Shown in pieces: positions 56,947 through 64,000 of a stretch of 64,000 nt of DNA. The notes under the pieces are model-generated. The model searched no databases. It was not told the DNA's origin and worked only from the letters and a program-made list of their open reading frames with translations. How positions within the stretch are numbered: the stretch's first letter is position 1; each line of letters opens with the position of its first letter. The DNA lies in the NCBI RefSeq assembly GCF_014635705.1, contig NZ_BMDI01000001.1, forward strand, positions 186,001 through 250,000, read 5' to 3'. Made by a program: the position numbers and the translations under genes. Source of the stretch: Oxalicibacterium faecigallinarum (GTDB taxonomy: Bacteria > Pseudomonadota > Gammaproteobacteria > Burkholderiales > Burkholderiaceae_D).

Positions 56947-56974
56947 CAAGCGCATCAGGTGATGCGCTTGTTTT
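56947..56974 (+). terminator. Hairpin with T-run between leuC and leuD
   Basis: CAAGCGCATC-AGGT-GATGCGCTTG-TTTT: a perfect 10-pair stem, 4-base loop and four T's inside an operon. It could cut leuD/leuB expression relative to leuC, or protect the leuC message end. Confidence 0.75.
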
Positions 56975-56995
56975 GCAATAACCGGTAGATAAATC

Positions 56996-57643
56996 ATGGA
57001 AAAATTCACAGTTCTCGATGGCTTGGTGGCGCCGCTGGATCGCGCCAACGTGGATACCGATGCCATCATTCCAAAACAGTTTTTGAAGTCAATCAAACGT
57101 ACGGGTTTTGGTCCGAATCTCTTTGACGAATGGCGTTATCTGGATGTCGGTCAGCCCGGTCAGGACAACTCGCAGCGTCCGCTGAACAAGGACTTCGTGC
57201 TGAACCAGCTGCGCTATCAGGGCGCATCGATCCTGCTGACCCGCAAGAACTTCGGTTGTGGCTCTTCGCGTGAACATGCACCGTGGGCGTTGAGTCAATA
57301 CGGCTTTCGTGCAGTGGTGGCGCCGAGCTTTGCCGATATTTTCTTCAACAACTGCTACAAGAATGGCCTGTTGCCGGTTGTGCTGAGTGAATCGCAAGTT
57401 GATCATTTGTTCAATGAGGTCAAGGCATTCCCGGGCTTCCGTCTGGTCATCGATCTGGAAAAACAATTGATCGGCACCACCAACGGCGCCGTCAACTATC
57501 CATTTGAGATTGATGCCTTCCGCAAATACTGCATGCTCAATGGTTTCGACGATATCGGTCTGACCCTGCAAAAAGCAGACAAGATTCGCGCCTTTGAGGA
57601 GCGTCATCTTGCATCGCAGCCTTGGCTTGCCAATACGATTTAA
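56996..57643 (+). CDS. leuD: 3-isopropylmalate dehydratase small subunit
   Basis: Partner of LeuC. 215 residues against about 201 in E. coli. Typical marks: [52 protein letters not shown]. It starts 61 bases after leuC, beyond the hairpin. Unlike some betaproteobacterial operons, no entericidin-type peptide gene lies between leuC and leuD. Confidence 0.96.
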   Translation: MEKFTVLDGLVAPLDRANVDTDAIIPKQFLKSIKRTGFGPNLFDEWRYLDVGQPGQDNSQRPLNKDFVLNQLRYQGASILLTRKNFGCGSSREHAPWALSQYGFRAVVAPSFADIFFNNCYKNGLLPVVLSESQVDHLFNEVKAFPGFRLVIDLEKQLIGTTNGAVNYPFEIDAFRKYCMLNGFDDIGLTLQKADKIRAFEERHLASQPWLANTI

Positions 57644-57690
57644 ACAATTTGCATACGACTTTTAATTTTTAAACTTTCTTAGTGACGCAC

Positions 57691-58761
57691 ATGAAAATCG
57701 CAATTCTTCCCGGCGACGGTATCGGCCCAGAAATCATGAATCAGGCAGTCAAGGTGATGAACGCCTTGGGTGAGCAGTTTGAAACCGAAACCGTTCCGGT
57801 CGGTGGCGCTGCTTACGCTGCACACGGCCACCCGCTGCCAGAGTCAACCTTGAAGGTTGCCAAGGAAGCCGATGCGATTCTGTTTGGTGCAGTCGGTGAC
57901 TGGAAGTACGACACGCTCGAGCGCTCGCTGCGTCCCGAGCAGGCGATCCTGGGTTTGCGCAAGCATCTGTCGCTGTTCGCCAACTTCCGTCCTGCGATCC
58001 TGTATCCGGAACTGGCTGGTGCATCGTCGCTGAAGCCGGAAATCGTTTCTGGTCTGGACATCATGATCGTGCGTGAACTGACCGGCGATATCTACTTTGG
58101 TCAGCCACGTGGCGTACGTGAATGCCCGGACGGCGCGTTCAAGGGCGAGCGCGAAGGTTTCGATACCATGCGTTACGCAGAGCCGGAAATCCGCCGTATC
58201 GCACACGTGGCATTCCAGGCTGCGCAAAAACGTACCAAGCGTTTGACGAGTGTTGATAAGGCCAACGTGCTGGAAACGTTCCAGTTCTGGCGCGATATCG
58301 TGACCGACGTGCACAAGGAATATCCAGATGTCGAACTCGATCACATGTATGTCGATAACGCGGCGATGCAACTGGTACGCGCACCGAAGAAATTTGACGT
58401 CGTTGTCACCGGTAACATGTTCGGCGACATTCTGTCCGATGCGGCTGCGATGCTGACCGGTTCGATCGGCATGCTGCCATCGGCGTCGCTGAATGCGAAG
58501 AATCAAGGTCTGTACGAACCATCGCACGGTTCGGCACCTGACATCGCAGGTAAAGACATGGCGAACCCGTTGGCACAGATTCTGTCGCTGGCGATGATGT
58601 TGCGTTACTCGCTGAACAAGCCAGAGCAGGCTGATCGTGTGGAAGCCGCTGTTAAAGCCGTGCTGCAACAAGGTCTGCGTACTCCTGACATTTACGAAGC
58701 AGGTACCACCAAAGTCGGTACCACGCAGATGGGTGATGCCGTTCTGAAGGCACTCAAGTAA
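57691..58761 (+). CDS. leuB: 3-isopropylmalate dehydrogenase
   Basis: Oxidises and decarboxylates 3-isopropylmalate with NAD+. 356 residues. Marks: [42 protein letters not shown] and the metal/NAD region [20 protein letters not shown] split with ...[12 protein letters not shown]. The ATG at 57691 is chosen over the GTG at 57682; neither has a clear ribosome site, so translation may depend on coupling with leuD. Confidence 0.96.
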   Translation: MKIAILPGDGIGPEIMNQAVKVMNALGEQFETETVPVGGAAYAAHGHPLPESTLKVAKEADAILFGAVGDWKYDTLERSLRPEQAILGLRKHLSLFANFRPAILYPELAGASSLKPEIVSGLDIMIVRELTGDIYFGQPRGVRECPDGAFKGEREGFDTMRYAEPEIRRIAHVAFQAAQKRTKRLTSVDKANVLETFQFWRDIVTDVHKEYPDVELDHMYVDNAAMQLVRAPKKFDVVVTGNMFGDILSDAAAMLTGSIGMLPSASLNAKNQGLYEPSHGSAPDIAGKDMANPLAQILSLAMMLRYSLNKPEQADRVEAAVKAVLQQGLRTPDIYEAGTTKVGTTQMGDAVLKALK

Positions 58762-58823
58762 TACAGCAGAGTAGTTTGATGACCAGGGCGAAGCGATCTT
58801 CGTCCGAGATAAAGGAAATGATG

Positions 58824-59930
58824 ATGAAGCTAGTTGGTCTGGTTGGTTGGCGCGGCATGGTTGGTTCTGTCCTGATGCAGCGCATGCAGGAAGAAGGCGA
58901 TTTCGATCATATCGAACCGGTATTCTTTTCGACCTCCAACAAGGGCGGCAAGGCACCTGCGCTGGCAAAGAACGAGACCACGTTGCAGGACGCCAACGAT
59001 ATTGACGCTCTGAAGAAATGCGAAATCATCATTACCTGCCAGGGCGGTGATTACACCACCGAGATTTTCCCGAAGCTGCGTGCAGCCGGCTGGGATGGCT
59101 ACTGGATCGATGCAGCATCCACGTTGCGCATGAAAGATGACGCAGTCATCGTGCTCGATCCGGTCAACCTGAATGTCATCAAGGATGCGCTGGGCAAGGG
59201 CGTTAAAAACTACATTGGTGGTAACTGCACCAACTCCATTCTGCTGATGGGCGTTGGCGGCCTGTTCAAGGAAGGTCTGGTTGACTGGGTCAGCTCAATG
59301 ACCTATCAGGCGGCTTCGGGCGGTGGTGCAAATCACATGCGCGAACTGCTATCCGGCATGGGTGTTGTGCATGGCGCAGTCGCTGCAGAACTGGCGACGC
59401 CTTCGTCCGCCATCCTGGATATCGATCGCAAGGTTGCGCAATCGATTCGTCAGGACGTGCCGACTGAATTCTTTGGTGCACCGTTGGCTGGCGGTTTGAT
59501 TCCATGGATCGATGCACAACTGGACAACGGCCAGTCGAAGGAAGAGTGGAAAGGGCAGGCTGAGGTCAACAAGATTCTCGGTACTTCGCAAACCATTCCC
59601 GTCGATGGTCTGTGTGTGCGTATTGGCGCGATGCGTTGCCATAGCCTCGCATTGACGATCAAGTTGAAGAAAGATGTCCCGCTGACTGATATCGAAGGCA
59701 TCATTCGCGGTGGTAATCAATGGGTCAAATGGGTACCGAACGAACGCGCGATTACCGTCAAGGAGTTAACGCCGGCGTCAATCACCGGCGGACTGGATAT
59801 TGGCGTGGGTCGTGTTCGCAAGCTCAATCAGGGTCCGGAATACATTTCCTCATTCGTGATTGGCGACCAGCTGCTGTGGGGCGCGGCTGAGCCGCTGCGT
59901 CGCATGCTGCGCATCATTCTGGACAAATAA
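58824..59930 (+). CDS. asd: Aspartate-semialdehyde dehydrogenase
   Basis: Reduces aspartyl phosphate to the semialdehyde for lysine, threonine, methionine and diaminopimelate. 368 residues (E. coli 367). NADP loop [11 protein letters not shown], catalytic Cys135 in GGNCTNSI (same number as in E. coli), and [10 protein letters not shown]. Of three in-frame ATGs (58818, 58821, 58824) the last is seven bases from AAAGGA. Follows leuB by 62 bases and is probably cotranscribed. Confidence 0.96.
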   Translation: MKLVGLVGWRGMVGSVLMQRMQEEGDFDHIEPVFFSTSNKGGKAPALAKNETTLQDANDIDALKKCEIIITCQGGDYTTEIFPKLRAAGWDGYWIDAASTLRMKDDAVIVLDPVNLNVIKDALGKGVKNYIGGNCTNSILLMGVGGLFKEGLVDWVSSMTYQAASGGGANHMRELLSGMGVVHGAVAAELATPSSAILDIDRKVAQSIRQDVPTEFFGAPLAGGLIPWIDAQLDNGQSKEEWKGQAEVNKILGTSQTIPVDGLCVRIGAMRCHSLALTIKLKKDVPLTDIEGIIRGGNQWVKWVPNERAITVKELTPASITGGLDIGVGRVRKLNQGPEYISSFVIGDQLLWGAAEPLRRMLRIILDK

Positions 59931-59963
59931 GGTGTAAGGTGCGCTCGTTGTCATAGCGCAACA

Positions 59964-60012
59964 AAAACCCGCTGTTTTGCTCTATGTAACAGGGAGCATT
60001 CAGCGGGTTTTA
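59964..60012 (+). terminator. Probable terminator after asd
   Basis: AAAACCCGCTG (59964-59974) pairs perfectly with CAGCGGGTTTT (60001-60011). The loop is long (26 bases), and the T's lie inside the stem end, so efficiency is uncertain. A second, smaller stem (ACTTGCGC 60030-60037 with GCGTAAGT 60044-60051) follows in the fimV upstream region. Confidence 0.65.
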
Positions 60013-60142
60013 CATTTATTTGCGAAGATACTTGCGCTTGCAGGCGTAAGTCCATGATGCTATGGTGAAAGTTATTGAAAAAACGATAAACATCGTTGTT
60101 CAAGGCTCTTGATTTCTTGACGCAGGCCAACGGAATATCTTC

Positions 60143-62995
60143 ATGTCATTCAAAATGCGGTCAACTTCTCGCTCCCGGGTTTCTTCTTTCAAACTAAAAG
60201 CAGTCAGTGCCGCGGTTCTGTCGATTGCCATGCTGGCGAATGCGCATGCGGCTGGCCTTGGACGATTGACGGTACAGTCCTCGCTGGGGCAACCCTTGCG
60301 TGCCGAGATTGAACTGACCGCAGTTGCCGCCGACGAACTGGCGACCTTGTCGCCGAAGCTGGCGCCTGCTGAAGCCTACCGTCAAGCCAATATTGAACTG
60401 AATCCGACATTGCTTTCACTACGATTTGCGGTGGAGCAGCGCGCGGGTGGTCCCGTCATCCGCGTGACATCCACGCAACCTGTCAACGAGCCGTTTGTCG
60501 ACATGCTGTTGGAACTGGGCGGTAATCGCGGTCGTTTGATCCGCGAGTACACTTTCTTGCTGGATCCGCCGGAAATGCGGGCAGCGCGATCAACGTCGGT
60601 CTCTCCGATGATCAATAGTCAGGTGCAGCAGGCAGCCTTGCCTCCACCGCAGCCAATTACACCGGCGCCGGCGCCTGTTTTTGCGAGAGCCCCCGCTTCT
60701 GAGGTAACGGCGCCTGTGCCCGCTGCGACACCACGCCCGGTTGCCCGTCCTGCTCCGGCGGCACCGGCTAACCCTCCGCCAGCACCGCGCGCAGTTGTCA
60801 AAACTGCGGAGGAGCATGTTGTTCGTCGCGGCGATACGCTTGCGAAAATTGCCAATCAGTACCGTGAGCCAGGCGTGTCATTGGATCAGATGCTGGTCGC
60901 ACTGTATCGCGCCAATCCCGATGCGTTTGTCGACCGCAACATGAATCGCCTGCGTAGCGGTCAGATTTTATCGATCCCTGCGGCAACCGAGGCGGAAACC
61001 ATTGGTGCCGCTGAAGCACGTGGTGTTGTGGTGACACAGGCCGCAGACTTCAATGCCTATCGCGAAAAACTGGCCTCACAGGTCGCTGCATCTTCGGCAC
61101 GGCGTTCTGAAGAAGGCCGTCAGTCTTCCAGCGGCAGCATCACGGCGCGCGTACAGGAAGAAACGCCTGCGAATACTGCGCAGGATCGTTTGCAGCTCTC
61201 CAAGTCGGGCGCTGCTGGTGCCAATGCTACGGGCACTACCAAGGCCGGTGGGGTGAGCGAGGAAGAACTGATTGCACGTGACAAGGCGATTGCCGAAGCC
61301 AATGCACGTGTGCGCGAACTCGAGAAAAATGTCAGTGATCTGCAGAAGCTGCTGGAGATCAAGAATCAGGATTTGGCTGCGCAACAAAAGCAGGTCGAGA
61401 CAACTGCAGCAGCTAATGCAGCAGCAAGTCCGGCTGCGACCAAACCTGTCGAGAGTGCCACACCTGCTGCACCTGCAGTTGCACCGGTAACGCCCGTAAC
61501 GCCGGCGGCCGAACCTGCCGCGACGGCACCGGCAGAGAATGCAGCCGGCAAGGATAAGCCGCAGGCTGAGGTGCCAGCAACCGCGAATCCAAAACCGGCA
61601 GCCAAACCACCTGTGGTGTTGCCACCGCCGCCACCTGAGCCGAGTTTCTTCGAAGATTTGAGTAACAATCCGATGTTCCTGCCAGGTGCCGCCGTGTTGT
61701 TGGCTTTGCTGGCAGGCTTGGGCATTTACAGCTCGCGTCGTCGTAAGCAGCCAGCGAAAAGCTTTGAAGACAGCATTCTGAGTGATTCTAGCCTGAAGAC
61801 AAATTCTCTGTTTGGTTCGACTGGTGGTCAGAGTGTTGATACCAATAACAGTGTTTTCAATTCCAATTTCGTTCCATCTGCCAGCCAGCTCGATACGAAC
61901 GAAGTCGATCCGATTGCGGAAGCGGATGTATATATCGCGTATGGGCGCGATGCACAAGCAGAAGAGATTCTGAAAGAAGCTTTACGCAATCAGCCCGACC
62001 GCCATGCAGTACGTGTCAAGTTGTTGGAGATCTATTCCAATCGTGGCGATGCGCGCTCGTTTGAAGTGGTTGCAACCGAGATGTATGGCATGACGCGTGG
62101 TGAAGGTCCGGAATGGATGCAGGCGGCAACGCTGGGTCTGGTACTTGATCCAAGCAATCCGCTGTATGCCGCGGGTGGTGCCTCCGATGCGTTTGGGGAC
62201 AGTACGGCTTCCCTGACGGCACCGACACAGCCAATGGCACCAGAGATCATGCAGGAAGAGGCCGATGCACAGGTAGACGGGCGCATCGAACCAGTGATGG
62301 ATACCACGTTGGTATTGGATAGTGCTGCGTTGGTGACGGAAAACAATTCGGAAGCTCGTATCGATACTGCCGAATTCACGTTACCTCAAACGGACAATGA
62401 CAAACAGCCGGTCGAGGATCTTGAGTTTGATCTCGAGGGATTTGGCGAGGAAAAAGAAGATGTAGCGGAGGCTCAGGTCCCGCCGGTTCCGGCAGAACTG
62501 CCGCCCGATGTTGCCGCTATCGATTTCAATTTCCTGGATCAGTCGCCTGTTACGCAGTCCCTTGCGTCCACGGAAGAAGAGAAGCCAGTGGTATCGCTGC
62601 CGGAGCCTGAGGTGCCCGTATTGGAAACAGAGTCAGTGGTGCCACCGCCTGCGGCCACGCCCGAAGTTCTACTGCCTGAGTCGTTTGATCTGTCTTTCCC
62701 GGGTGAGTCGGAGAAAGTGGCCGCACCTGCAGCAAAACCAGAGGATTTCGATCTGTCCGATATTTCTCTGGAACTGGATCCTTCGCAGTCGGGCGATGTT
62801 TTGCCGGCGTTGGAAGGGCTGGACGAAGAGCATTATTCAGGTAGTGCAGAAATGGCGACCAAGCTGGATCTGGCATTGGCCTATCAGGAAATTGGTGACA
62901 AGGAAGGGGCGCGCGAGTTGCTTGAGGAGGTGATCAAGGGTGGTAACACCGAGCAATCTGCCAGGGCAAGCGAGTTGCTGAGCAAGTTGGCCTGA
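60143..62995 (+). CDS. fimV: FimV-like polar hub protein
   Basis: 950 residues. A signal peptide (cleavage near NAHAAGL) is followed by the FimV N-terminal domain (GLGRLTVQSSLGQPLRAEIEL), a LysM-type domain (EHVVRRGDTLAKIANQY, about 230-280) that binds peptidoglycan, a coiled coil (about 370-430), Pro/Ala-rich linkers, one membrane helix (about 510-528) and a long acidic cytoplasmic part ending in a TPR-like FimV C-terminal motif (MATKLDLALAYQEIGDKEGARELLEE). In Pseudomonas FimV marks the pole and supports type IV pili, adenylate cyclase and c-di-GMP signalling. No pilus genes are in the window. Confidence 0.92.
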   Translation: MSFKMRSTSRSRVSSFKLKAVSAAVLSIAMLANAHAAGLGRLTVQSSLGQPLRAEIELTAVAADELATLSPKLAPAEAYRQANIELNPTLLSLRFAVEQRAGGPVIRVTSTQPVNEPFVDMLLELGGNRGRLIREYTFLLDPPEMRAARSTSVSPMINSQVQQAALPPPQPITPAPAPVFARAPASEVTAPVPAATPRPVARPAPAAPANPPPAPRAVVKTAEEHVVRRGDTLAKIANQYREPGVSLDQMLVALYRANPDAFVDRNMNRLRSGQILSIPAATEAETIGAAEARGVVVTQAADFNAYREKLASQVAASSARRSEEGRQSSSGSITARVQEETPANTAQDRLQLSKSGAAGANATGTTKAGGVSEEELIARDKAIAEANARVRELEKNVSDLQKLLEIKNQDLAAQQKQVETTAAANAAASPAATKPVESATPAAPAVAPVTPVTPAAEPAATAPAENAAGKDKPQAEVPATANPKPAAKPPVVLPPPPPEPSFFEDLSNNPMFLPGAAVLLALLAGLGIYSSRRRKQPAKSFEDSILSDSSLKTNSLFGSTGGQSVDTNNSVFNSNFVPSASQLDTNEVDPIAEADVYIAYGRDAQAEEILKEALRNQPDRHAVRVKLLEIYSNRGDARSFEVVATEMYGMTRGEGPEWMQAATLGLVLDPSNPLYAAGGASDAFGDSTASLTAPTQPMAPEIMQEEADAQVDGRIEPVMDTTLVLDSAALVTENNSEARIDTAEFTLPQTDNDKQPVEDLEFDLEGFGEEKEDVAEAQVPPVPAELPPDVAAIDFNFLDQSPVTQSLASTEEEKPVVSLPEPEVPVLETESVVPPPAATPEVLLPESFDLSFPGESEKVAAPAAKPEDFDLSDISLELDPSQSGDVLPALEGLDEEHYSGSAEMATKLDLALAYQEIGDKEGARELLEEVIKGGNTEQSARASELLSKLA

Positions 62996-63013
62996 TCTCT
63001 TTCCGACCCAGAC

Positions 63014-63046
63014 AAACGGGCGCAATGCTATGCTTGCGCCCGTTTT
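63014..63046 (+). terminator. Intrinsic terminator after fimV
   Basis: AAACGGGCGCAA-8-TTGCGCCCGTTT, a perfect 12-pair stem with T's following. Confidence 0.9.
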
Positions 63047-63074
63047 CCTTTTTTAACCGGAAGAAGTTTCTTTC

Positions 63075-63887
63075 ATGACCAATCAATCGAAACGCATCGT
63101 GCTTGGCGTGCAATACGATGGCGCCAACTGGCGCGGCTGGCAGACGCAGCCCGATGGTCATACTGTGCAGGACAGGCTGGAGGCTGCGCTCAAATCGTTC
63201 ACGTTGCTTGATGTGGATACGATGTGTGCCGGTCGCACGGATACCGGTGTGCATGCGCTGGAGCAGGTGGTGCATTTCGATATACCGCTGGAACGGGACA
63301 TGAATTCCTGGGTGCGCGGCGTAAATACGTTTTTGCCACCCTCAATCGCCGTACGCTGGGCGACGGCAGTGCCAACGGATAGTGGCAAGGATTTTCATGC
63401 GCGCTTTAGCGCCAGTGCGCGTCAGTATCAGTATGTGTTGTACAACCATCCTGTTCGCTCGCCGATGATGGCCGGGCGCGCCGGTTGGGTGTTTCGTCCC
63501 CTGTCGTTAGAGCGCATGCAACAAGCTGCTAGGCATCTGATCGGGCAGCATGATTTCTCTGCATTCCGGGCCGCACAGTGCCAGGCCAATTCGCCGGTCA
63601 AGCATATGCAGATGATTACGGTTGAACAGCGCGGCGATCTGTTTCTGTTCACATTGAAAGCAAATGCATTTCTGCATCACATGGTGCGAAATATTCTAGG
63701 CTCCCTGATTGTGGTGGGCGTGGGGAATCAGCCACCAGAGTGGATCAAGACGGTTCTGGATGGGCGCGATCGTGCGTTGGCTGCACCGACCTTCATGCCG
63801 GACGGTTTGTACCTGGCAAAAATCGATTACGATCCCATATGGAGTTTGCCTCAGGCCCCTGTGGTAAATGCACTTTGGCCTGACTGA
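63075..63887 (+). CDS. truA: tRNA pseudouridine(38-40) synthase
   Basis: Makes pseudouridine at positions 38-40 of the tRNA anticodon arm. 270 residues (E. coli 270). The catalytic Asp56 is in CAGRTDTGVHA; other marks are VQYDGANWRGWQ near the N-terminus, FHARFSASARQYQYVL and FLHHMVRNILGSL. In the same truA-trpF order as in other Burkholderiales. Confidence 0.96.
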   Translation: MTNQSKRIVLGVQYDGANWRGWQTQPDGHTVQDRLEAALKSFTLLDVDTMCAGRTDTGVHALEQVVHFDIPLERDMNSWVRGVNTFLPPSIAVRWATAVPTDSGKDFHARFSASARQYQYVLYNHPVRSPMMAGRAGWVFRPLSLERMQQAARHLIGQHDFSAFRAAQCQANSPVKHMQMITVEQRGDLFLFTLKANAFLHHMVRNILGSLIVVGVGNQPPEWIKTVLDGRDRALAAPTFMPDGLYLAKIDYDPIWSLPQAPVVNALWPD

Positions 63888-63921
63888 CGCAACCGATAGA
63901 TTCATTAGGTTTTTCATCGAC

Positions 63922-64000
63922 ATGCATCGCACACGAATCAAAATTTGTGGCCTGACACGGGCGCAGGATGTACAGGCCGCAGTGGCCGCTGGCGCTGACG
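63922..64000 (+). CDS. trpF: Phosphoribosylanthranilate isomerase, N-terminus only (window edge)
   Basis: The first 26 codons of an open frame that runs off the window. It begins MHRTRIKICGLTRAQD followed by an AAVAAGAD stretch, which is the signature start of TrpF (KICGLTR with the catalytic Cys). It catalyses a step of tryptophan synthesis. Confidence 0.85.
   Translation, partial: MHRTRIKICGLTRAQDVQAAVAAGAD

Noticed and set aside
56935-56995. Entericidin-type small peptide gene between leuC and leuD
   Set aside because: Some betaproteobacteria have one here. The 61-base gap is filled mainly by the hairpin and has no peptide frame.

Overview
The window reads as chromosomal DNA of a betaproteobacterium of order Burkholderiales, most like Oxalobacteraceae (Herminiimonas/Janthinobacterium type). 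This rests on the gene content and order (carA-carB-greA-DUF4149-yhbY/rlmE-ftsH-folP-glmM; leuC-leuD-leuB-asd-fimV-truA-trpF), moderate G+C and the protein style; the species is an inference. There are about 54 protein genes, two of them cut by the window ends (thyA, trpF), two tRNA genes, several clear intrinsic terminators, and no insertion sequence, integrase, phage gene or CRISPR array.

Layout. 1-9.6 kb: thyA (cut), an MsbA-like ABC exporter, a two-gene ergothioneine unit (egtD-egtB), an iron(III)-binding protein gene with a possible Fur site, a patatin-like lipoprotein, an NlpC/P60 hydrolase and a response regulator whose C-terminal GGDEF-like domain lacks its signature. 9.6-21.5 kb: core metabolism and housekeeping: an HbpS/GlcG-like protein, carAB behind a strong promoter and a ~170-nt leader, greA, yhbY, rlmE, ftsH (possible heat-shock promoter), folP, glmM and tRNA-Pro(UGG). 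22-38.5 kb: a 16.5-kb exopolysaccharide locus, all on the + strand, lying between tRNA-Pro and tRNA-Arg(UCU). 38.5-53 kb: small unknown genes, a FecR/LysM protein - CHASE2 histidine kinase - response regulator operon, a wrbA-DUF2069-FAD dehydrogenase operon, yihY, a CBS protein, an LplT-like carrier and a REC-DUF3369-GGDEF-EAL protein. 53-64 kb: aroC, an M48 lipoprotein peptidase, leuCDB-asd, fimV, truA and the start of trpF.

The main find is the exopolysaccharide locus. It holds recognisable counterparts of almost the whole xanthan (gum) pathway: GumD (first glucose), GumM (second glucose), GumH (alpha-mannose), GumK (glucuronic acid), GumI-like (outer mannose), GumL (pyruvate ketal), GumJ (flippase), GumE-like (polymerase), GumB and GumC (export), plus ManC for GDP-mannose and a secreted GH5 glucanase. 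GumF/GumG acetyltransferases are absent. The gum genes are joined to EpsL and EpsG, which normally belong to exosortase-B (XrtB/PEP-CTERM) loci, yet no exosortase is present. EpsG has a broken ATP-binding loop and starts with two 24-residue MshEN-like motifs separated by exactly five residues, the arrangement of a known cyclic-di-GMP receptor. The inferred product is a pyruvylated, non-acetylated xanthan-like polymer whose assembly may be tuned by cyclic-di-GMP.
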